A DNA stretch of 64,000 nt. Origin: Gigantopelta aegis (Eukaryota > Mollusca > Gastropoda > Neomphalida > Peltospiridae). Positions 52,540 through 61,500 of this stretch are shown one piece after another. Where the stretch lies: the NCBI RefSeq assembly GCF_016097555.1, contig NC_054704.1, positions 26,730,795-26,794,794 of the forward strand, in the 5' to 3' direction. Made by a program: the position numbers and the translations under genes. The notes under the pieces were generated by a model that worked only from the letters and a program-made list of their open reading frames with translations, searched no databases and was not told where the DNA came from. Within the stretch, counting starts at the first letter, position 1. The number at the start of each line of letters is the position of its first letter.

Positions 52540-55500
52540 GTAAACCATTTTGTTTTCATGTAACCCATCATGACTATATAAATGATATCATAAATTCAAT
52601 GCGCGAACGATAAATTGGTTACACAAACTATACTTAAGCGAGCAATGTGCCAACGAAACTATCACTCTCACAATTGTTCAGAGACCTATGGTTTGAATCG
52701 TTATGTTTGGCACTTTGTTTCATTTTGTTGGCAGTTCTGGGGTAATTGTACCTTAATGTCAAAAGATGTGCCTTCAACTAAACCTGTATTACATGTATTA
52801 TTCCGTAACCAACATAATTAATATATAGATATTGTTGGCAATGTTGTATCTTCTTTCTTAAATCAATTTTTTATGTTATGTTTTTCAACAATTTAAACTT
52901 TAATGGCTGTATTCAAAACAGGTTTTTTTTTTTTTAACAGTGGCAATTATGTGTAATGAGCCGTGTAATTTGAGATGTAGTGCTGTTTGACACCAAATAG
53001 CTGATGTGTATTTTTGTGCTGGGGTGTCATTAAACATTCATTCATTCATTCAATTATTCATTCATTCATTCATTCATTCATTCATTCATTCATTCATTCA
53101 TTTATTTATACATGTATGAGAAAAATTAGTTTTTAATTAATTTTTTATTTTTCATTAAAATTACAGTGTTAAGTTAATATATTACTAAAACAAATTGGCC
53201 ATAATGTGGTTAAATACTGGTAAAGGGTGGGGTTTTTTTTATTATTGTCTGACTGATTCTTTTATTCGTAGCCCGACTATTGCGAGCCTACAATATTGAG
53301 TTTGTCTGGCACCGACTGATGGCTTGGATCAACATCATTGAACAGTGGCCGTACCGGGTGTCGTGGATTATCTACTACTACGAGGAGAATGATGACCAAG
53401 ACAATACAGTCTCACTCTATGACCTGTATCAGCAGTAAGTAGATCATGAATCTCACTCTATGACCTGTATCAGCAGTAATTAGATCATGAATCTCACTCT
53501 ACACCTTGTACCAGAAGTAAGTAGAACATGAATCGCACTCTATAACCTGTATCAGCAGTAAGTAGATCATGAATCTCACTCTACACCTTGTACCAGAAGT
53601 AAGTAGATCATGAATCTCACTCTATAACCTGTATCAGCAGTAAGTAGATCATGAATCTCACTCTATAACCTGTATCAGCAGTAAGTAGATCATGAATCTC
53701 ACTCTACACCTTGTACCAGAAGTAAGTAGATCATGAATCTCACTCTATAACCTGTATCAGCAGTAAGTAGATCATGAATCTCACTCTATAACCTGTATCA
53801 GCAGTAAGTAGATCATGAATCTCACTCTACACCTTGTACCAGAAGTAAGTAGATCATGAATCTCACTCTATAACCTGTATCAGCAGTAAGTAGATCATGA
53901 ATCTCACTCTATAACCTGTATCAGCAGTAAGTAGATCATGAATCTCACTCTATAACCTGTATCAGCAGTAAGTAGATCATGAATCTCACTCTACACCTTG
54001 TACCAGAAGTAAGTAGAACATGAATCGTACTCTACACCTTGTACCAGAAGTAAGTAGAACATGAATCGCACTCTACACCTTGTACCAGAAGTAAGTAGAA
54101 CATGAATCGTACTCTACACCTTGTACCAGAAGTAAGTAGAACATGAATCGCACTCTACACCTTGTACTAGAAGTAAGTAGAACATGAATCGCACTCTACA
54201 CCTTGTACCAGAAGTAAGTAGAACATGCTATATTGTTTCTATCCTTAACCTTTAGACTACTGGATTAATTTTTGACAAAAACCATGTTGAGTGGGTACAA
54301 GTTTATAATTTTTACTCAGATATATTCACTTAAATGTGTTATAAATACATAAAATAATTTCATATATGAATCGGTATTATTTTCATGGGGTTGTATAATT
54401 TAATGATATTTTAGATCAGTTAATGCTGATTAAAATTAGGTAAAAAATAGAAAAAGTCCCGGGATTTGGTGGCCAGCTGTCCAGTATTTATGTCTATTAT
54501 TCCCGCTAACAGTGGTTTTGTGACCAGAATGTTTTTACAAAAATAAACTACGATGCATATCGCAATATTTGGTGGTTTTCGTTGGTAAAATTATCCAATT
54601 TATTATCAAATTAGCTGTCAAGATCGGCTATCAATCCCTGAAAATTACCGCAACATGCCGCCATTGTTGTCAAGTAAAAATACTTGCCAAAAACCAGTCT
54701 CATGGTATAATATTCTTGTGCATATAAACTAGTGCAATAAATAACATGGCAAAACAACTAGTATGTGGTTCTATGTACCAGAAGTAAGTAAAACCTGCTT
54801 TATAGCCGGTCTTTTGTACCAGAAGTAAGTAAAACCTGCCTTATAGCCGGTCTTTTGTACCAGAAGTAAGTAAAACCTGCTTTATAACCTTTCTTTTGTA
54901 CCAGAAGTAAGTAAAACCTGCTTTAGTCTGTCTTTTGTACCAGAAGTAAGTAAAACCTGCTTTATAACCTTTCTTTTGTACCAGAAGTAAGTAAAACCTG
55001 CTTTATAGCCGGTTTTTTGTACCAGAAGTAAGTAAAACCTGCTTTATAGCTGGTCTTTTGTACCAGAAGTAAGTAAAACCTACCTTATAGTCTGTCTTTT
55101 CTACCAGAAGTAAGTAAAACCTGCCTTATAGTTGGTCTTTTCTACCAGAAGTAAGTAAAACCTGCCTTATAGTCGGTCTTTTGTACCAGAAGTACGTAAA
55201 ACCTACTTTATAACCTGTCTTTTGTACCAGAAGTAAGTAAAACCTACTTTATAACCTTTCTTTTGTACCAGAAGTAAGTAAAACCTACTTTATAACCTTT
55301 CTTTTGTACCAGAAGTACATAAAACCTACTTTATAACCTTTCTTTTGTACCAGAAGTACGTAAACCCTACTTTATAACCTGTCTTTTGTACCAGAAGTAA
55401 GTAAAACCTACTTTATAACCTTTCTTTTGTACCAGAAGTAAGTAAAACCTACTTTATAACCTGTCTTTTGTACCAGAAGTAAGTAAAACCTGCTGTATAA

Positions 55501-58500
55501 TGTTCTAGTGCTCTTGATTTGCGTAGTTAATGTTTAATTTCCACTGTCATGATTATCCAGTTGTGGAGTTGACCACACATGAAAATACATTGGAGGAAAT
55601 TTCAGCATTAAAATCCTTATTAAAAGGCCAGGTTTTTTTTAGGTAGTGATTGAATTTACTCAGATTGTCCATGTATATAAATTATATTTTTCAGAGTAAT
55701 ACCTCGAATTCCTGTATCCAGGGATGTAAATCGGTTGGTTGATATTGATCGAGATGTTCGTAAACTGGATGCTTTCCTAGCTAGCAAATCGGGAAACACG
55801 CCATTACTAAACGTTGGCGATCTGAAAAAGTTTCTTCCAGTTACAATTAACCTGGATCCATTCTTAAGAAAACTGATCAGAGGTTTGTGTTTAATATACT
55901 ACATTTTCATATTTCCTGTTAAGTACCTGAAACACTGTTGCGGGTGCAGGTATTTTCTGACAAATGGGTGAGATTTTATTGTTTTAAAAAGTTTTAATCT
56001 GCCTATTATTATTATTATTATTACTATAAAATTTCATTTTTGTTTTGCCGTTTATTGTTCTACCTTGTCTAATATATCATAGTCTTATTCAACTTACCGT
56101 ACTAGCACAACAACAATGCTATACGACCCTGAGTTATAACCTCCACTGCAGAATTATCTCCCCTTGCCGGATGTATAACCTACACCCGCGCATGGGTAGA
56201 CCGTATATCCTAGTTTTTTGATTCTGCAATCCTCCATTGCAGTCGTGTTCGAGTTCTGTAGTAATTGTTTTTGTCAAATTGTTTATTAATTTGTAATTTT
56301 GTTTTACTCTGTCATACGAGGTCTTTTGGGTGATTTACACAGGGGGTTAATGTCTGACACGGCTTCCTCGGGCTCCAACCGGTTGGTTGTGTGTGCCGAG
56401 GGCGGTTGTCTTAAACGACTGCCCCAGTTTGATCAGCATTTGTTATGTCGTTCTTGTTGTTTTGAACGCCAGTGTCATATCTGTGTAAATTGGTCCCCCT
56501 CCACGTGGAGGAAGGCTAAGAAGCTGTCAAAAGACGCCGAGCGTAAGAGGATGATTAGACGTAAACGGGACGGGTGGAGCACAGTGGCAACCTCCGGGGT
56601 CGTGCTCCATACCGATTTGCCGTCGGTCGGCAAGTCGGTGTCCAGTTCAAAGAGCTTGTGGACAAGTGATAGGCGCAAGGGTGCCTCCTCATCTGTTTGC
56701 CATCTTCATGGTGATACCAGTAAACCCGAAGTGCCGCTTGGCGCGGATGGGGCGCTGTTGCTCCCTGCTTCAGCCGAAGCAGGGAAGGTTTCTTCCAGAT
56801 CGGGCTCTGTTCCACCTAGGGATTTGCTTTTGCCTCCGTCGGTGGAGGCGGCGCCTGTTACGGTTGTAACGAGGGCATCAGTCGGAGGGAGTGCAGTCGT
56901 GGCAGGAACGACTGTGTCTCTCAGTTCCGACTCCCATCTTGCTGATGGGGGCAGGGTTATCGGTCCTTCTGTGGAGGGGTCGATTGGCTCTAGGATGAAG
57001 TCCGCTTCGCGGTGCCGTTGTCTCACCAGATTTCTGGTGCAGGGTTGGTCGTGGCGTCCGAGGGCGCCGTTTCGGCCAACACGTCTTTCGGCGCTACTTC
57101 GGTGATCGAGCCACTTGGCGAAATCGCGAAGTCTCACAACGTTGTCTCGGTCACGGAGCCGGGTGGCATTGTTTCGGGTGCGACGCCAGTGGGCGTCCCT
57201 TCTGTTGTTGGGGTGCCTGTACAGTGTCCTCAACTTTTAGATTGTTCGCACATGGCTACGTCAACTGGGTTGGCTAATCCACGTGGTACGTTGGGTTCAG
57301 AATTCGCCGCAGGTTTCGTACGTGTACAAATTTCTTGACGGTCTGGTTCAACCGACACCATCAGTCCCGTTGTCTGCTTCGGCAGGGATCAGGGAAACTG
57401 CAGCTTTCTTGGGTGCGCCTGTGTCTACACTGATGGTCAATCCGGAACTGTCAGATTGGGGTAGAGGTTCCAGGCGTTATCTCTCGACTGCGTGGGCGGA
57501 ACCTTTCGTTCAGGGTCCGATGGTTTCGGGTCGCCCTCAGGGGCAGACTCGGGGGGACTATGTTTCTCTTTTTGAGAATTTCATGGCCTGGCTAGGGGAA
57601 TCGCCTCCACCAGTCCCTCCACTGACGGGGTTTTCAGCGAGACCGGGATTGGACCAGTTTGCAGATTCGGCCAGTCCACATCGTCCTGCCCATGCAGTTT
57701 CGTTTCCGTTACGGTCAGCGCATGGTGCGTCGTTTGAAAAAATTTCTTCTTCGGAAGAGGATTTCCACTCCGAATCAGTGTGTGGTTCAGAGGAAGGGTC
57801 GGCACCAGGTTTGGTGCTCGATGAGATTCCCAATGTGGCCGATGATATGCCAGACGGCGATTATGATTACCAGGTGGTTCTTGGTTTTGTACGGGAACAG
57901 GTCCGACGGAGGAGGCTGTTCAGTCTTACAACGATGTTTCTCCTAATGTCAGTGTGCCACTCACGGATTTAGAGACTTTGGAGAGATTATCTAAACTTCT
58001 TTTTCAAGTCAATAACCATTTAGGTACGTTCCTATTTGGGTTAGATAAAGCAGTCACAGGTCTTCCGCCGATGGCTAAGGGTTGTTTGTTGGCGGCTTCT
58101 AAAGCCTCTCATCACGTCGCTCAGCTTGCTGGGCGTGTTTTTGCCAACAGTCTACTTCTGCGTCGGGATTACTACCTGGCGGGACTGAAAGAGACGGGTG
58201 TGGTTAAAACCTACTTTCGTAGTTGCTCAGTAAGGGAAACCTTACTTTTTGGGACCAATTTTAATTTGGTCATGGACCAAGAAGCGGCAAAATTCGTCCT
58301 TGCTGCTCAGTCCCGAACTGCTCATAAGCGCCAGGCGGCATCTACTTTTAAGCCTCCACCTGTTAAAAAATCGACAGGTATCTTGACAGGTATCAGATCC
58401 CGATGGTGTCTGATTCGGGCGTGCAGTCGGGTAATGCCCGTGGTTCATCGAAACAGGGACGTTTTCGGGGGAAGCCAGCACGTTTTCGTGGTTCTGCTCG

Positions 58501-61500
58501 GGGCAAGGCGCCCAGGGGTGGAAAGCAGCCGGGATGAGGGTGCATGGACAATCGACATCTGCTTATGGAGGTTCCGTTAGCAGATCTTCCTGTGGGGGCA
58601 GATTGTGCCAGATCTGGACCCATGGGTTTTGTCGGTTGTCCGCAACGGATACAGAATTCCGTTTTTATCACCCCCTCCACTGACGTCCTCCCCCCGGTTA
58701 CCTGCAGTACCGTCTGTCGACAAACGAGTACTGGTGGAGAAGATGGTTGTCGAGTTTCTAGACAAGAAAGCCATCCAGGAGGTAGATTTGGGCACTCCAG
58801 GATTTTATTCCCATCTGTTCTTCACCTAGAAGAAGAATGGCGAGTGGCGACCAATTCTAAACCTGAAGCCGCTGAATTCTTACGTTGTTATTCCATCTAT
58901 GAAGATGGAGACGGTTCAGTCTGTTCGCGCTTTGCTTCAGGTGGGGGAATGGGCGGCGGTTCCTCTACGACGGCAGAGCTTACGAGTTTCAAGTTCGTCC
59001 GTTCGGATTGGCCACAAGCCCTCACGTCTTTACTCGGGTAGTAAAGGCAGTGGTGGGGCGTGTACATCTGTTGGGTATACGGATGCACAATTACCTGGAC
59101 GATTGGTTAATTCCGGCGGCGTCACAGACAGCATGTCTCGTGGGCGTGGAGTTCGTGATCGACATGATTCTCCGATTGGGGTTTATTCCCAATTGGGTCA
59201 AGTCGAAATTAGTGTCAACGCAGGTTTTCACTTATCTTGGGGTGGTTTTCAACCTTGTGGAGGTGTCCGTTCTTCTGACGGATTCGCGACTTCACAATTT
59301 CATGACGTTGGCGCAACGTCTTCTGGTGGAGCAAAGTGCGTCGGTGCGCACGCTCCATGTGTTGATAGGCCATCTCGAATCGCTGGCGGCGCTGAATGTG
59401 CGGTTCAGACAGTTCAAGAGACCGCTTCAATGGCATTTGTCCCGAGTGTGGGATGGTCTCAGCTGGGATGATACCACTAGGGCCTTGGTTCATTCTTCCG
59501 ATCCAAGAGTGTCTAGTGGACAAGTGTATGTCCCAGGCCGTTCCTTTACACCCATTTTCTCCAGAGTTGGTCCTGTTTACTGATGCTTCCCTCGAGGGGT
59601 TCGGTGCACAGGGGTGTGGACTCCTTCAGAGAGGAGTCGTCACATCAGCCAGTGTGTCGCGCTTGTCTCCATTTCAGGACTGTTATTCGACATCGTCAAA
59701 TTTTGTTGAGGTCGGACAACACGTCGGTTGTTGCGTACCTCAAACGGTGGGGAGGCACCAAATCCATGTCATTGAGTCTTGCGGCTTTGGAGATTCTGGA
59801 ATGGTGCGACGATTGGGGAGTGGTGTTATCGGCCATTCCTTCGTCCGTGAACGTCTTGGCGGACGCTTTGAGTCGTCGTTCCTCGGTTCAGATGGAGTGG
59901 ATGTTGCACCGGACGGTGGCTTATCGAGTCCTTAGTTGTCCTCAACTCAATATGTTTGCCACTCGCCTGAACAATCAGTTGCCAGTGTTTGTATCGCCGG
60001 TACCAGACCCACTGGCACTGGAGTACAATGTGTTGAGCATGGACTGGACGGGACTGGATTTTACGCCTTTCCCCCTCCGGTTCTGCTTGGCAAGGTTCTG
60101 GCAAAGATCAGACAGCAACCTTGTCGTGTCACGCTCGTAGCCCCGAGTTGAGCAGCTCATTACTTGAGACGAACACTACTGGTTGAATGGGTAAGTCCTC
60201 CTTGTTTTCTTACCTCCTCCCTTTAATTTTAAATTCTCGTGCTTTAACGGTGTTATATCACGTCTGTTATAGCATTGTTGTTGTGCTAGTACGGTAAGTT
60301 GAATAAGACTATTAGAAAATTTGTTTCTAATTTTCATTATTATTAATACTTAACTAGTACTAGCACAACAACCGTTACCTCCCACCCGCCCTGAGGGAGG
60401 TATTTTTTTATTCAGTCATTCCGGACTTTGAATCGATAACGAGGATATACGGTCTACCCATGCGCGGGTGTAGGTTATACATCCGGCAAGGGGAGATAAT
60501 TCTGCAGTGGAGGTTATAACTCAGGGTCGTATAGCATTGTTGTTGTGCTAGTACTAGGTAAGTATGAATAATAATGAAAATTAGAAACAAATTTTCTAAA
60601 ACTACTCTATCAGTTGTTCATGTTAGGACAGGATGTTCATTCCATTAACTTTTTGTGTTTTCATTTCTTTGTTCATGCATTCATTTTTTTTGGGTATATT
60701 AATTTCTTTGTTCATCCTTTCATTTGTCCATTTATTTGTTCATTTCTTTTTGTTAATTCATTCATTGGTTAATTCATTTATTCTTCTTTCACTTTTTGAA
60801 TTTGCCAACAGAAATGGAGCGTTCTGCTGAAGCTCATCTGGAAAAGCAAATTGGTTTTTATGCCCCGGTTACGCGGAACACATCTACAGGCACCATGGCA
60901 CAGGGCACTAAAAACAGTTACGATGTGTTCCCAAACCAACAAGTCATTGGTCCAAGATATCCAATGTTCAATCCGTATGCAAATCAGATGATGCCTTATG
61001 GACCAATGGGGATGATGCCTTATTCTTATCCAGCGGTGCAAAGAGCTCCGCCATCACACTTTATTCATGTGAGATCAATTTTAAACATTTACCTAAAAGA
61101 GTTGTTTAGTATCCGCATGCATCACACACACCTGAAAAAGGATTTGATTCTTGTGATGAAAAGTTCTATAATGATGTGATGTGCAACATTTTTTCTTTTA
61201 AAATTTTACTATTCCACAATCAGATCAGTTGTCATGGTTCATTGCAATGCTAGCTGTGGTGTGTGTGTGTGTGCATGCGTGCATGCATGCATGCGTGTGT
61301 GTGTGGAATTAACACAGATTAGGAACATAATATAACTACCATTCTCACAAAATAAAAATCAGTGACATGGGTGAGGGATAGAAATTGATGGGCATTTTAT
61401 TGGATTTAAATGTCAAGTTAGCTTAATACAGTGAAACCCTTTAAAACTGGACCCTCTGTAAACTGGATTTCCCTCAAAATCTGATATATTTTATGGTCCC

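Larger units (their letters stand above)
56080..60600 (+). mobile_element. DIRS-type retrotransposon, degenerate, lacking tyrosine recombinase
   Basis: Near-identical inverted terminal repeats at about 56093-56210 and 60442-60563 (sharing CTAGCACAACAACAATGCTA). Between the coding part and the right end is an internal complementary region: 60271-60312 complements the outer left end (56081-56122) and 60313-60371 complements the outer right end (60538-60600). Adjacent complements to both termini are the hallmark of DIRS elements. Coding content is a Cys/His-rich ORF1, a broken reverse transcriptase and RNase H; only about 130 nt separate RNase H-side coding from the repeats, so no tyrosine recombinase fits. 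Sits in the KIDINS220 intron between exons 22 and 23 and is much more GC-rich than the intron. Confidence 0.85.

Noticed and set aside
57558..57833. Strand - open frames in the DIRS element
   Set aside because: They mirror the GC-rich sense coding sequence and have no conserved motifs.
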